Shown here: piece after piece, positions 1-9,618 of the stretch | How the letters are laid out: every line of letters begins with the position of its first letter | Position numbering within the stretch: position 1 is the stretch's first letter | DNA from: Streptomyces justiciae | Lineage (GTDB): Bacteria > Actinomycetota > Actinomycetes > Streptomycetales > Streptomycetaceae | DNA length: 64,000 nucleotides | NCBI RefSeq assembly: GCF_015163075.1 | Contig: NZ_JADDXU010000001.1 | Location: 62,001-126,000, forward strand | Reading direction: 5' to 3' | Made by a program: the position numbers and the translations under genes | Notes under the pieces: model-generated | Databases searched by the model: none | What the model was told of the DNA's origin: nothing | Seen by the model: the letters and a program-made list of their open reading frames with translations, nothing else

Positions 1-2
1 CC

Positions 3-968
3 ATGACACACACCAGAGCCGCAAGCCTGCTCGCCGTCCTCACGGCGCTCCTCGCCGTCCTTCTCACGCCTGTGCCGGCGTCCGCCGCGTCCCTCCAGGA
101 GGTCACCGGGTTCGGGACCAACCCGGGGGCGCTGCGGATGTTCCGGTACGTGCCCGACGGGCTGCCCGCCGGGCGGCCGGTGGTCGTCGCGCTGCACGGG
201 TGCACGCAGAACGCCTCCGGGTACGGCACCGGGAGCGGGTGGACGCAGCTCGCCGACCGGTGGGGGTTCTCCGTCGTGCTGCCGCAGCAGCAGAGCGCGA
301 ACAACTCATCGCTGTGCTTCAACTGGTTCCAGAGCGGTGACATCACGCGCGGCCAGGGCGAGGCCGCGTCCGTCGCGCAGATGGTGGACCGGCAGGTCGC
401 GGATGTCTCCGGGGGACGGGTGTACGTCACGGGGCTGTCCGCCGGGGGCGGGATGGCCGCCGTGATGATGGCCGCGTACCCGGAGAAGTTCACGGCGGGC
501 GGGATCGTCGCCGGGCTGCCGTACGGGTGTGCGCAGGCCGCCGGGTCGCCGTACGTGTGCATGTACGTCGGGGCCACGCAGACCGCCGCTCAGTGGGGTG
601 ACCGGGTGCGGGCCGCGCGGCCCGGGTACACCGGGCCCTGGCCGACGCTGGTCGCCTTCCAGGGGACGGCCGACTACACGGTGAAGCCCGTCAACATGAC
701 CGACCTGGTCAAGCAGTGGACCGATGTGCAGGGAGCCGATCAGACCGCGGACGTCAGTGACACCGTCGCCGGGTATCCGCACCGGACGTACCAGGCCGCG
801 GGCGGTGCCGCCGTCGTCGAGACGTACAGCATCACCGGGATGGGGCACGGGCAGCCCGTCGATCCGGGAAGCGGGAGCGAGCAGTGCGGGACCGCCGGGG
901 CGTACATCCTCGACGTGAACCTCTGTGCCGCGTATCGGATGGGTGCCGCGTGGGGGCTGGGCGGCTGA
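3..968 (+). CDS. Secreted PHB-depolymerase/LpqC-family esterase
   Basis: A 321-residue alpha/beta-hydrolase of the extracellular PHB depolymerase/LpqC esterase group. An N-terminal signal peptide (about residues 1-28, ending PVPASA) predicts secretion. The nucleophile elbow GLSAGGG places the catalytic Ser at residue 146. Asp224 (GTADYTV) and His282 (GMGHGQP) are the likely partners. An early HGCTQN motif should form the oxyanion hole. Members cleave polyester, feruloyl or acetyl esters, so polymer specificity cannot be read here. There is no separate binding domain, so it could equally act on acetylated or feruloylated plant xylan, which would fit the nearby xyloside genes. The start lies at the window edge, so its promoter is not visible. 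Confidence 0.85.
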   Translation: MTHTRAASLLAVLTALLAVLLTPVPASAASLQEVTGFGTNPGALRMFRYVPDGLPAGRPVVVALHGCTQNASGYGTGSGWTQLADRWGFSVVLPQQQSANNSSLCFNWFQSGDITRGQGEAASVAQMVDRQVADVSGGRVYVTGLSAGGGMAAVMMAAYPEKFTAGGIVAGLPYGCAQAAGSPYVCMYVGATQTAAQWGDRVRAARPGYTGPWPTLVAFQGTADYTVKPVNMTDLVKQWTDVQGADQTADVSDTVAGYPHRTYQAAGGAAVVETYSITGMGHGQPVDPGSGSEQCGTAGAYILDVNLCAAYRMGAAWGLGG

Positions 969-1014
969 GAGGCGTTCTGGTGACGGGCGCCGGCATCCGG
1001 AATGCTCGACCGGT

Positions 1015-2571
1015 ATGAACTCCCATAGAGGCAAGTGGACTTGGGCCGTGGCCGGGGTGCTCGTCGCCGCCGTTCTCGGCCCCGGTGCGCAGGCCGGGGC
1101 GGACTCCGACCGCTCCGGCCTGTCCGAGGCCATCGACACCGTCCTGGGCGATCCCCGGATGGAGGGCGGTGTCGCGAGTGTCGTCGTCGCCGACGCCGCG
1201 AGCGGTGAGCTGCTGTACCAGCGCCAGCCCACCACCCGGCTGATGCCCGCCTCCAACACCAAGCTGACCACCTCGGCCGCCGCGATGGAGATCCTCGGCC
1301 CCGGCCACCGGTTCACCACCGATGTGCTGGCCGACGGACGGCGGTACGGGTCGGTGCTCCGCGGGGACCTGTATCTGCGCGGCACCGGGGACCCGACCCT
1401 GCTCGCCGCCGACTACGACCAGCTCGCGGCCCAGGTCGCCGCCGCCGGGGTGACCCGCGTCGAGGGGCGGCTGATCGCCGACGACACCCGCTTCGACGAC
1501 CAGCGTCTCGGCCGCTCCTGGGCCGCCGACGACGAGTCCTCGTACTACTCCGCGCAGATCAGCGCCCTGAGCGTGGCGCCGGACACCGACTACGACACCG
1601 GGACCGTCATCGTCACGGTCGCGCCGGGTGCGGCGGCCGGGGACGAGCCCGTCGTCACCGTCACGCCCGACACCGGCTACGTCGACATCGACGTGCGGGC
1701 CACGACCGTCGCCGCCGGGGGCGCGAACGACCTCACCGTCGAGCGGGTGCACGGCACCAATGACATCGTCGTGAGCGGCACGACACCCGTGGGCGGCTCC
1801 GGGGCCAAGGAGTGGGTCACGGTGTGGGAGCCCACCGGGTACGCCGCCGCGGTCTTCCGGGACGCGCTGAAGGCGCACGGCGTGAAGGTCACGGGCCCGA
1901 CCCGGCTGGGGCGCCGAACTCCGGCCGGCGGGAAGGAGTTGGGCACCCACTCCTCCATGCCGCTGAAGGACCTGCTCATCCCGTTCATGAAGCTGTCCAA
2001 CAACATGCACGCCGAGATCCTCACCAAGACCATGGGCTACGAGGTGTCGAAGCAGGGCAGTTGGAGCGCGGGGCTCGCCGCGATCGCCGGATACCTCAAG
2101 GGCGTCGGTGTCGACGCGGCCAAGGTGCGGCAGGTGGACGGGTCCGGGCTGTCGCGGATGGACAACTTCCCGGCGGGACAGTTCGTCAAGCTGCTGCTCG
2201 CCGTGCGCGCCGAGCCCTGGTACCCGGACTGGAAGCGTTCGTTGCCGGTGGCCTGCGATCCGGACCGGTTCGTCGGCGGCACCCTGCGGTCGCGGATGTG
2301 CGGTACGGCCGCCGCGCTCAACGCCCGTGCCAAGACCGGGTCGCTGACGGGCGCCTCGGCACTCTCGGGGTACGTCACCGGAGCCGATGGCCGCGAACTG
2401 GTCTTCAGCATCGTCCTCAACAACTACCTGGCGTCCTCCGTGAAGCCGTTGGAGGACGCCATCGTGGTGACGCTCGCGAAGTCGACGGAGGAGGCCGCCG
2501 CCCCGGTCGAGCCGAAGGCAGCGCGGGGCGACGGCCTCGAGTGCGCGTGGCGCAAGCCCGCGCTCTGCTGA
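1015..2571 (+). CDS. dacB: D-alanyl-D-alanine carboxypeptidase/endopeptidase (PBP4 family)
   Basis: A class C low-molecular-weight penicillin-binding protein of 518 residues that trims or cuts peptidoglycan cross-links outside the membrane. All three active-site motifs are present: SNTK (Ser80, Lys83), SNN (Ser328, Asn330) and KTG from Lys440. The insertion between the first two motifs is typical of the PBP4/S13 peptidase family. An N-terminal hydrophobic segment with an AQA-type end acts as export signal. The frame stays open upstream to 925, but the earlier residues look like read-through of intergenic DNA, so the ATG directly before the basic and hydrophobic signal was chosen. It converges on the GH3 gene with only 5 bases between stops, leaving no room for a separate terminator. 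Confidence 0.92.
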   Translation: MNSHRGKWTWAVAGVLVAAVLGPGAQAGADSDRSGLSEAIDTVLGDPRMEGGVASVVVADAASGELLYQRQPTTRLMPASNTKLTTSAAAMEILGPGHRFTTDVLADGRRYGSVLRGDLYLRGTGDPTLLAADYDQLAAQVAAAGVTRVEGRLIADDTRFDDQRLGRSWAADDESSYYSAQISALSVAPDTDYDTGTVIVTVAPGAAAGDEPVVTVTPDTGYVDIDVRATTVAAGGANDLTVERVHGTNDIVVSGTTPVGGSGAKEWVTVWEPTGYAAAVFRDALKAHGVKVTGPTRLGRRTPAGGKELGTHSSMPLKDLLIPFMKLSNNMHAEILTKTMGYEVSKQGSWSAGLAAIAGYLKGVGVDAAKVRQVDGSGLSRMDNFPAGQFVKLLLAVRAEPWYPDWKRSLPVACDPDRFVGGTLRSRMCGTAAALNARAKTGSLTGASALSGYVTGADGRELVFSIVLNNYLASSVKPLEDAIVVTLAKSTEEAAAPVEPKAARGDGLECAWRKPALC

Positions 2572-2576
2572 GGCGC

Positions 2577-5477
2577 TCAGCGCAGACTGAACGTCGCCAG
2601 GCGCAGGCCCTCCCCCTTCAGCACCAGGTAGACGTCGGTACGGCCCTTCGCCGCCCGTGACAGGTCGGCGGTCACCGTCTCGTAGGTGTACGGCGAGGCG
2701 GTGCCGCCGAAGGTCGCCGTGCCGGCGAGGGGGCCGGTCGGGGAGCCGAGGCGTACCTCGACCGTGCCGGACGAACCGGCCACGCGAGCTGTGAACTTCC
2801 GGGCACCCGAGCCGAGTTGGGTGTCGGCGAACTTCAGCCACGCCCCGTCGGAGGCCGCCGACACCGCCGTACCGCGCTCCTTGGACTCGTCGACGAGGTG
2901 GGTGCTGTCGTAGTCGTCGAAGTTCTCGGCGCGGGTCGTGCGGGTGAGGTCGCGGGCCGGGATGGTCTCGCCGGCGACCTGCCAGGTGGTGCGAGCGCGG
3001 ATGTCGGTGGAGGAGGCGCCGGCCAGGACGTCGTAAGTGCCCTTCTCCGTCACCCACTTGGAGCGGGTGACGTCCCAGTGGGCGAGGTCCTTCGGCGACA
3101 GCTTCAGACGGACCGTCCTGGTCTGGCCCGGCTTCAGCGAGACCCGCTGGAAGGCCTTCAGCTGCTTCAGCGGCTGCTTGTCGCGGGAGACGCGCTGGTG
3201 GGTGTAGAGCTGGACGACCTCGGCGCCCGCGCGGCTGCCGGTGTTGGTGACCTTCACCTCGTAGCCGTCGGCCGTCCTGCGCAGGTCGCCGTAGCGGAAG
3301 GACGTGTAGGAGAGGCCGTAGCCGAACGGGTAGAGCGCCTGGCCCTTGAAGTACTGGTAGGTGCGGTCGGACTTGATGATGTCGTAGTCGAGGATCGACG
3401 GGAGGTCGGACTCGGAGCGGTACCAGGTCTGGGTGAGGCGGCCGGAGGGGTTGGCGTCGCCGTACAGCAGGTCCGCCAGGGCGTTGCCGGTCTCCTGGCC
3501 CGCGTGGGACGTCCACAGGAGCGCCGGGACGTCCTGCTGGAGGGCGCCGAGTGTGGTCGGGTAGCTGTTCTCGACGATCACGACCGTCTTCGGGTTGGCC
3601 TCGCGGACCGCCTTGACCAGGGCTTCCTGGGCGGGGGCCAGGCCCATGTCGGTGCGGTCGTGGGCCTCACGGCCGTTGATCGACGGGTTGGAGCCGACCA
3701 CGACCACCGCCGCGTCCTTGCCCTTGACCGCGGCCACGGCCTCGTCGACGCCGCTGCGGACGACGTCCTTCGTGTAGTGGGCGGCCTGCTCCTTGGACAC
3801 CAGGCCGAGGGTACCGTCCGGGCCGGTCGGGCCGACGTAGACCGGGTTCGACCACCAGGGCTCCTCGGTCTCGTAGCCCGCGTAGCGCAGCAGGTAGCTG
3901 CCGTCGGCCTGCTCCTCCAGCTTGAACTGCTGCTGGACGTACCAGCCGTTCGGCTGTGCCTGGTCGTCGGCGAATCCGGACCAGTTGTAGCCGACGTACT
4001 TGCCGCTGACCGCCGAGCGCAGGGTCACCACGCCCCCGCCCCAGTCGAGGACGTCGAACTGGGTCTGCTGGGTGGGGCTTTGGGCGCTCTCCTTGAGCAG
4101 GGCGTCGCCGGTGGTGATGTACTTCCCGGTCGCCGCGTTCTTGAGCGCGATGCGGTCGACGCCCTCGCTGCTGGTGACGTCGGTGCCGAGCTTGGCGGCG
4201 ATGCCCTCGGCCGGGGTGACCGCGTAGGGGAGGGTGCCGGAGTACCAGTCGGTGTAGAGGGTGTCGGCGAGGGGGCCGACCACGGCCACGTCCTTCTCCG
4301 ACTTCTTCAGCGGCAGCGTGCCCGACTGGTTCTTGAGCAGCACCGCGCCCTCGGTGGCGGCCTTGCGCGCGAGCTGCTGGTGGGCGGGGCTGTTGATGAC
4401 GGACTTGTCGATCGAGCCGTACTTGCCGCCGCCCGGGTCGAACTCGCCGAGGCGGACGCGGACGGACAGGATGTGGCCGGCCGCCTCGTCGACGTCCGCC
4501 TCCTTCAACAGGCCTTTGTCCAGGGCGGACTTGACGGCGCCGGTCGTCACCGAGGCGTCCGCGTTGTTGTCCGTGAAGCTGTCGATGCCGGCCTTGATCG
4601 CGGCCGCGTCGCCCTCGACCACGCTCGGGTAGTACTGCTGGTCGCCGTGGAGGTTGCCGGGGGCGAAGGCGTCGGTGACGTTCAGGAGGTCGTAGGAGGA
4701 CCAGCCGCGGACGGTGTCGTTCAGGTCCGGGTTCACCGTGTTGGGGCGGCCGTTGACGAGGTTGTACGACGACATCACGCCCGTCGCCGCGTCCGCCTCG
4801 ATCGCCGGTTTGAAGGCCGCCTCGTCGTATTCCTTCGCCACGCGCGGGCGCAGTTCGGAGTTGGTGGTGGTGCGGTGCCACTCGTTGTTGTTGGCGAGGT
4901 AGTGCTTGAGGGTGGGGGCCGTCTTCAGGTGGTCGGGGTCGCCGCCGGTCAGGCCCTCGCCGTACGCCGTGGAGATCGCGCCGGTCAGTGCGGGGTCCTC
5001 GCTGTAGCCCTCCTCGTTGCGGCCCCAGCGCGGGTCGCGGAGCAGGTTCACCACCGGCGCCCAGAGGTTGAGGCCCCAGCCGTCGGGGCGTTCCTGCTGG
5101 AAGCCGCGGGCCTCGTCACCGACCGCCGAGCCGACCTGTTCAAGGAGGGCCGGGTCCCAACTCGACGCAAGGCCGACGGCCTGCGGGAAGACGGTGGTCT
5201 CGCCGAGCCAGGCGACGCCGTGCAGGGCCTCGGTGCCGGTGCGGAAGGACTGGATGCCGAGGCGGGGGATCGCGGCCTGGTACTGGTGGAGGAGGGAGAT
5301 CTTCTCGTCGAGGGTCAGCCGGCCCAGGAGGTCGTCGACGCGCTGGTCCACGGAGAGGGACGGGTTGCGGAAGGGGTACGCGGGGTCCTCGGCGTGGGCG
5401 GGGACGGTGGCGCCGAGCCCCGCCACCAGGGCCAGCGCCACCACGAGCGTGGATCTACGTCTTGTGCTGCCTCTCAT
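2577..5477 (-). CDS. Secreted GH3 beta-glycosidase (xylosidase/glucosidase) with inserted and C-terminal modules
   Basis: A 966-residue exported glycoside hydrolase family 3 enzyme, the last gene of the xylo-oligosaccharide operon. The (beta/alpha)8 domain shows plant/fungal xylosidase-like signatures (TEALHGVA, FPQAVGLAS, DPRWGRNEEGYSEDP, LKHYLANN). The nucleophile position falls in NVTDAFAPG, where the usual SD is TD. A beta-trefoil/fascin-like insert (GKYITTGD, GKYVGYNW) sits inside the C-terminal half. A fibronectin-III-like segment and a CBM6-like tail (AENFDDYDS onward) follow. The start at 5477 is preceded by AAGGAG at good spacing, whereas an earlier ATG at 5510 has no such site. The gene ends 5 bases from dacB. 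Beta-xylosidase or beta-glucosidase is likely; the sequence alone does not decide. Confidence 0.88.
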   Translation of the reverse strand: MRGSTRRRSTLVVALALVAGLGATVPAHAEDPAYPFRNPSLSVDQRVDDLLGRLTLDEKISLLHQYQAAIPRLGIQSFRTGTEALHGVAWLGETTVFPQAVGLASSWDPALLEQVGSAVGDEARGFQQERPDGWGLNLWAPVVNLLRDPRWGRNEEGYSEDPALTGAISTAYGEGLTGGDPDHLKTAPTLKHYLANNNEWHRTTTNSELRPRVAKEYDEAAFKPAIEADAATGVMSSYNLVNGRPNTVNPDLNDTVRGWSSYDLLNVTDAFAPGNLHGDQQYYPSVVEGDAAAIKAGIDSFTDNNADASVTTGAVKSALDKGLLKEADVDEAAGHILSVRVRLGEFDPGGGKYGSIDKSVINSPAHQQLARKAATEGAVLLKNQSGTLPLKKSEKDVAVVGPLADTLYTDWYSGTLPYAVTPAEGIAAKLGTDVTSSEGVDRIALKNAATGKYITTGDALLKESAQSPTQQTQFDVLDWGGGVVTLRSAVSGKYVGYNWSGFADDQAQPNGWYVQQQFKLEEQADGSYLLRYAGYETEEPWWSNPVYVGPTGPDGTLGLVSKEQAAHYTKDVVRSGVDEAVAAVKGKDAAVVVVGSNPSINGREAHDRTDMGLAPAQEALVKAVREANPKTVVIVENSYPTTLGALQQDVPALLWTSHAGQETGNALADLLYGDANPSGRLTQTWYRSESDLPSILDYDIIKSDRTYQYFKGQALYPFGYGLSYTSFRYGDLRRTADGYEVKVTNTGSRAGAEVVQLYTHQRVSRDKQPLKQLKAFQRVSLKPGQTRTVRLKLSPKDLAHWDVTRSKWVTEKGTYDVLAGASSTDIRARTTWQVAGETIPARDLTRTTRAENFDDYDSTHLVDESKERGTAVSAASDGAWLKFADTQLGSGARKFTARVAGSSGTVEVRLGSPTGPLAGTATFGGTASPYTYETVTADLSRAAKGRTDVYLVLKGEGLRLATFSLR

Positions 5478-5521
5478 CGAGCGGCTCCTTCGAGTAGGTC
5501 CTTGCATCAACAGGGGTCATC

Positions 5522-6532
5522 TCAGGGCGTGTTGCGCGGTGCGGTGCTCGCGCGTTCCGTCATCCGGGGCGGCAGCAGCGTGGCCTCGGGCACGGTCTTG
5601 GAGTCGAGCTTGCGCATCAGCAGCTCCACGGCCCGCTCGCCCACCTCGGCGGACGGCAGGGCGACCGAGGTGATCGGGACGCGGAGGTTCTCGGCGAGTT
5701 CGTCGGGGCAGATCGCGGTGATCGACAGGTCGGCGGGGACGCGCAGACCGAGCTGCTCGAAGGCGTCGACGAGCGGCTCCAGGATCGCCTCGTTGTGCAC
5801 GACGACGCCCGTCAACGCGGGCTGCTCGCGCAGCAGTTGCTCGGCCACCTCGCGGGCCGCGGCGGGTGTGGCCTCGCAGGGGTGGACGGAGGAGGCGAGG
5901 CGGCCCCGGTCGGCGGCGGCGGTGAAGCCCTGGACCACGCGCTGGGCGAACGCGGTCTGGCGGACGTAGACCTCGGGCGGCGAGCCGACGAGGGCGACCA
6001 CCCGGTGTCCCAGCCGGGCCAGATGCTCCACGCACGCCTCGCCGGCCGCCTTGAAGTCGAGGTCGATGCAGGTCAGGCCCTCGGCGTCGGCGGGGAAGCC
6101 GATCATCACCGACGGCCGCTCCAGGGAGCGCAGCAACGGCAGCCGGGGGTCGTCGAGTTGGACGTCCATGACGACGAAGGCGTCCACGAGCGCGGTGTCG
6201 GCGACCCTTCTGAGGCCGTCCTCGCCCTCCTCCTGGGTGAGGAGCAGCACGTCGTGGTCGTGGCGCCGGGCGGTCGTCACCACCGACACCGCGAACTGCA
6301 TGACGACCGGGACGTGGATGCCGGCCCGTAAGGGCACGACGAGGGCCAGCACATTGGATCTACTGCTGGCCAGGGCGCGGGCGCCCGCGTGCGGGCGGTA
6401 GCCGAGCTCGCGGATGGACGCCTCGACGCGCTGCCGGGTCTCCTCGGAGATGGGGCGCTTGCCGCTGAGGGCGTAGGAGACGGTGCTGGGGGAGACGCCG
6501 GCGTGCCGGGCCACGTCCGTGATCTTCACCAT
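5522..6532 (-). CDS. LacI-family sugar-responsive repressor
   Basis: A 336-residue LacI/GalR regulator with the N-terminal helix-turn-helix and hinge (ITDVARHAGVSPSTVSYAL, then RPHAGARALA) and a periplasmic-binding-protein-like effector domain. Its ATG overlaps the stop of the upstream GH31 gene as TGATG, so the two are translationally coupled. The operon encoding it begins with two GTCGAA-N4-TTCGAC palindromes at 11909-11947, the expected kind of LacI-family operator. Autorepression of the whole transporter-glycosidase operon, released by a xylo-oligosaccharide, is the likely circuit. It resembles the BxlR arrangement known from Streptomyces xylobiose transporters. The regulator lying inside the operon it controls is inference. 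Confidence 0.9.
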   Translation of the reverse strand: MVKITDVARHAGVSPSTVSYALSGKRPISEETRQRVEASIRELGYRPHAGARALASSRSNVLALVVPLRAGIHVPVVMQFAVSVVTTARRHDHDVLLLTQEEGEDGLRRVADTALVDAFVVMDVQLDDPRLPLLRSLERPSVMIGFPADAEGLTCIDLDFKAAGEACVEHLARLGHRVVALVGSPPEVYVRQTAFAQRVVQGFTAAADRGRLASSVHPCEATPAAAREVAEQLLREQPALTGVVVHNEAILEPLVDAFEQLGLRVPADLSITAICPDELAENLRVPITSVALPSAEVGERAVELLMRKLDSKTVPEATLLPPRMTERASTAPRNTP

Positions 6533-8781
6533 CAGCCCAGCTCCAGCGAGAGGAAGCCGGTGCCCGCCTGCCCCCGCGCGGTCCGCTCCCCGGCGGCCAG
6601 CCCCCACGGCGCCGCCGGATCGCTGCACGACGCCCGCAGGGTGTCCCCTTCGCGTACGACGGTGAAGGCGACCTCCCCGACCCGCACCACCGCCCGGTCG
6701 CCCCGCCGCAGCCGGTAGGCGTGCAGGGTCACGCCGTCGGCGTGGTCGTAGTCGGGCCGGTCGGCCACCGCGCCCACCGGGATCACCGCACCCGGCCTGA
6801 CCAGCAGCGGCACGCTCATGAAGTCGTGCTTCTCCTTCACCCAGCGCGGTCCGGTCACCGTCTCGCCGCTCACGTAGTGGGTCCAGGTGCCCTCGGGCAC
6901 GTAGTAGGCGACCTCCCCGTCGTCGGAGAACACCGGCGCCACCAGCAGGTCGGGGCCGAGCATGTACTGCCGTTCCAGATGCGCGCACCCGGGGTCGTCC
7001 GGGAACTCCAGCACCATGGCTCGCATGACGGGCGTGCCCTCGGTGTGGGCGGTGCGGGCGGCCTCGTACAGGTAGGGCATGAGGCTGAGCTTGAGCCGGG
7101 TGAAGTGCCGCAGGACGTCTACCGACTCCTCGTCGAAGAGCCACGGGACGCGGTAGGAGGAGCTGCCGTGCAGCCGGCTGTGGGAGGACAGCAGGCCGAA
7201 GGCCAGCCAGCGTTTGAACAGGGCGGGGCTCGGGGTGCCCTCGAACCCGCCGATGTCATGGCTCCAGAAGCCGAAGCCGGACAGCCCGAGGGACAGCCCG
7301 CCCCGCAGCGACTCGGCCATCGACTCGTACGTCGCCTCGCAGTCGCCGCCCCAGTGCACCGGGAACTTCTGGCTGCCGGCCGTCGCCGAGCGGGCGAAGA
7401 CGACCGCCTCCTGCTCGCCGCGGTGCTTGCGCAGCACGTCGAAGACCGTGCGGTTGTAGAGGTACGTGTAGTAGTTGTGCATCCGCTCCGGGTCCGAGCC
7501 GTCGGCCCAGGCCACGTCCGTCGGCACCCGCTCGCCGAAGTCCGTCTTGAAGCAGTCCACGCCCTGGGCGAGCAGCGCCTCCAGCTTGCCCGCGTACCAG
7601 TCGCGGGCGGCCGGGGAGGTGAAGTCGACCAGCGCCATGCCCGGTTGCCACAGGTCCCACTGCCAGACGCTGCCGTCCGGGCGTTTCAGCAGATGCCCGA
7701 GCGCCTTGCCCTCCGCGAACAGCGGGGAGCGCTGGGCGATGTACGGGTTGATCCACACACTGACCCGCAGCCCCCGCGCCCGCAGCCGCGACAGCATGCC
7801 CGCCGGGTCGGGGAAGACCCGCGGGTCCCACTGGAAGTCGCACCAGTTGAACTCGCGCATCCAGAAACAGTCGAAGTGGAAGACCGACAGGGGCAGTTCG
7901 CGCTCCCGCATGCCCTCGATGAATGACGTCACCGTCTCCTCGTCGTACGAGGTCGTGAAGGACGTCGACAGCCACAGCCCGAACGACCAGGCGGGCGGCA
8001 GCGCGGGGCGGCCGGTCAGGGCCGTGTACTTGCGGAGGATGTCCTTGGGGTCCGGGCCGTGGATGACGTAGTACGTCAACTGCTGCGTCTCGGCGCTGAA
8101 CTGGACCCGGGACACCGCCTCCGAGCCGACCTCGAAGGAGACCTTGCCCGGGTGGTCGACGAAGACGCCGTAGCCCGCGTCGGTGAGGTAGAAGGGCACG
8201 TTCTTGTAGGCCTGTTCGGTGGCCGTGCCGCCGTCGGCGTTCCAGATGTCGACGACCTGGCCGTTCTTGACCAGCGGGCCGAAGCGTTCGCCGAGGCCGT
8301 AGACCGAGGTGCCGACGGTGAGGTTCAGCTGCTCGCGCAGATAGTGGGCGCCGTCCGCGTCGCGCATGATGCCCATGCCCTTGGGGCCGCTGGAGGTGAG
8401 CGTGCGGCCCTCGGCGAGGAAGTCGACCTGCCAGGAGCCCGTGCGGGCCACCCGGACCGACAGCGCGCCGGAGGTGAGGGTCGCGTGCTCCTCGTCGTAC
8501 TCCGTGTGAACGGAGAACTCTTCTTTGCTGACGTCGAACTGGGGCCCGCGCGGCTGTTCGCCCTCGAAGTGGGTGAAGGTGACGCCGATGACGTCCGGCA
8601 TCGGGGAGTGCGCGCTGATCGTCACGACCGGTCCCTTCAGCAGGTCGCCGCGGTGGCGGATGGGCTGCGTGGGCGCGTGGATCTCCAGCGCGCCCTCGGC
8701 GGCGGTGACATCGAGGACCTCGACCGGGTGGGCCGCGGTGACACCCTCGCGCAGCAGCCAGTAGCCGTCGGTGAACTTCAT
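6532..8781 (-). CDS. GH31 alpha-xylosidase, YicI-like
   Basis: A 749-residue cytoplasmic glycoside hydrolase of family 31, close in length and motifs to E. coli YicI. The nucleophile Asp414 sits in CFKTDFGERVPTD and the acid/base Asp480 in VHWGGDCEATY. The KTDFGE context is typical of alpha-xylosidases rather than alpha-glucosidases. No signal peptide is present, so it should act on imported oligosaccharides such as isoprimeverose-containing fragments of xyloglucan. It lies downstream of a sugar ABC importer and directly upstream of, and coupled to, the LacI regulator. The secreted GH3 enzyme further down could remove other units outside the cell. Alpha-xylosidase activity is well supported by motifs; the natural substrate is inferred. 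Confidence 0.9.
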   Translation of the reverse strand: MKFTDGYWLLREGVTAAHPVEVLDVTAAEGALEIHAPTQPIRHRGDLLKGPVVTISAHSPMPDVIGVTFTHFEGEQPRGPQFDVSKEEFSVHTEYDEEHATLTSGALSVRVARTGSWQVDFLAEGRTLTSSGPKGMGIMRDADGAHYLREQLNLTVGTSVYGLGERFGPLVKNGQVVDIWNADGGTATEQAYKNVPFYLTDAGYGVFVDHPGKVSFEVGSEAVSRVQFSAETQQLTYYVIHGPDPKDILRKYTALTGRPALPPAWSFGLWLSTSFTTSYDEETVTSFIEGMRERELPLSVFHFDCFWMREFNWCDFQWDPRVFPDPAGMLSRLRARGLRVSVWINPYIAQRSPLFAEGKALGHLLKRPDGSVWQWDLWQPGMALVDFTSPAARDWYAGKLEALLAQGVDCFKTDFGERVPTDVAWADGSDPERMHNYYTYLYNRTVFDVLRKHRGEQEAVVFARSATAGSQKFPVHWGGDCEATYESMAESLRGGLSLGLSGFGFWSHDIGGFEGTPSPALFKRWLAFGLLSSHSRLHGSSSYRVPWLFDEESVDVLRHFTRLKLSLMPYLYEAARTAHTEGTPVMRAMVLEFPDDPGCAHLERQYMLGPDLLVAPVFSDDGEVAYYVPEGTWTHYVSGETVTGPRWVKEKHDFMSVPLLVRPGAVIPVGAVADRPDYDHADGVTLHAYRLRRGDRAVVRVGEVAFTVVREGDTLRASCSDPAAPWGLAAGERTARGQAGTGFLSLELG

Positions 8782-8793
8782 GTGGGGGGTTCC

Positions 8794-9618
8794 TTACTTC
8801 ACCGCTCCCACGGCGATGCCGCGGGTGAGCGTGCGCTGGAAGAGGAGGAAGAACACGATCGCGGGCAGCACGCCGAGCAGGGCGGCCGCGTTGGTCATCG
8901 TCGCGTCCATCAGACGCTGGCCCTGGAGGACGCCGAGGGCCACCGACACCGTCTGGTTGTCGTTGGAGATCAGCATGACCAGGGGGAGCAGGAACTCGTT
9001 CCAGGTCCAGATGAAGAAGAAGACCGCCAGCACCCCGAGGGTCGGGCGGCTTACCGGCACGACGATCCGCCACAGGATCTGCCACTTGTTCGCACCGTCG
9101 ATCCGGGCCGCCTCGATGATCTCGCGCGGGAACTCACCCAGGACGGACGACAGCAGGTACGTCCCGAACGCCGCCTGGATCACCGTGAACACGATGATCA
9201 CGCTGAGGCGGGTGTCGTAGAGCCCCGCCTCCTTGCTCAGGTAGTAGATCGGGTAGACCAGCGCCTCCTGAGGCAGCATGTTGGCGAGCACGAAGAAGGC
9301 GAGGACCCAGGTGCGGCCCTTGATGCGGCCGATGCCGATCGCGTACGCGTTGAGGACCGACAGGACCACGGCCAGGATCGCGACGAAGCCGCTGATCAGC
9401 AGGGAGTTGAACAGCTTCTGGCTGTAGTCGACGCGCTCCCAGAAATCCTTCAGGCCGTCCACGTAGAAGCCCTCGGGGAAGCTGAGCGGGCCGTTCTGGC
9501 TGTACTCCGCCGGGGACTTGAAGGCGTTGAGGGCGACGATCAGGAACGGCACGATCATGAACAGTGCGGCGACGCACAGGGCGATGAGGACGGGGTAACG
9601 CCGTAGCGCGGTGCTCAT
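8794..9618 (-). CDS. Sugar ABC transporter permease, MalG type
   Basis: A 274-residue integral membrane permease of the carbohydrate uptake CUT1 class. Six hydrophobic segments are visible, and the EAA loop reads EAARIDGANKWQILWRIVVPVSRP, which contacts the ATPase. The N-terminus (ALRRYPVLIALCVAALFM) starts at an ATG that overlaps the stop of the MalF-type gene by four bases (ATGA). No ATPase gene lies in the operon. CUT1 systems in Streptomyces usually share the global ATPase MsiK, and that is expected here. It should form a heterodimer with the product of 9615-10562 to import an oligosaccharide delivered by the lipoprotein encoded upstream. Confidence 0.92.
   Translation of the reverse strand: MSTALRRYPVLIALCVAALFMIVPFLIVALNAFKSPAEYSQNGPLSFPEGFYVDGLKDFWERVDYSQKLFNSLLISGFVAILAVVLSVLNAYAIGIGRIKGRTWVLAFFVLANMLPQEALVYPIYYLSKEAGLYDTRLSVIIVFTVIQAAFGTYLLSSVLGEFPREIIEAARIDGANKWQILWRIVVPVSRPTLGVLAVFFFIWTWNEFLLPLVMLISNDNQTVSVALGVLQGQRLMDATMTNAAALLGVLPAIVFFLLFQRTLTRGIAVGAVK

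Noticed and set aside
925..1014. N-terminal extension of the carboxypeptidase from an upstream start
   Set aside because: It overlaps the end of the esterase gene, is Arg/Gly-rich and would bury the signal peptide.
832..3516. 894-codon open frame on the minus strand across dacB and the GH3 end
   Set aside because: No motifs, low-complexity Arg/Gly/Pro content; it lies antisense or out of phase to two well-supported genes.
2817..5969. 1050-codon plus-strand frame opposite the GH3 and LacI genes
   Set aside because: Antisense shadow rich in Val, Gly and Arg with no domain signature; the minus-strand genes have clear motifs.
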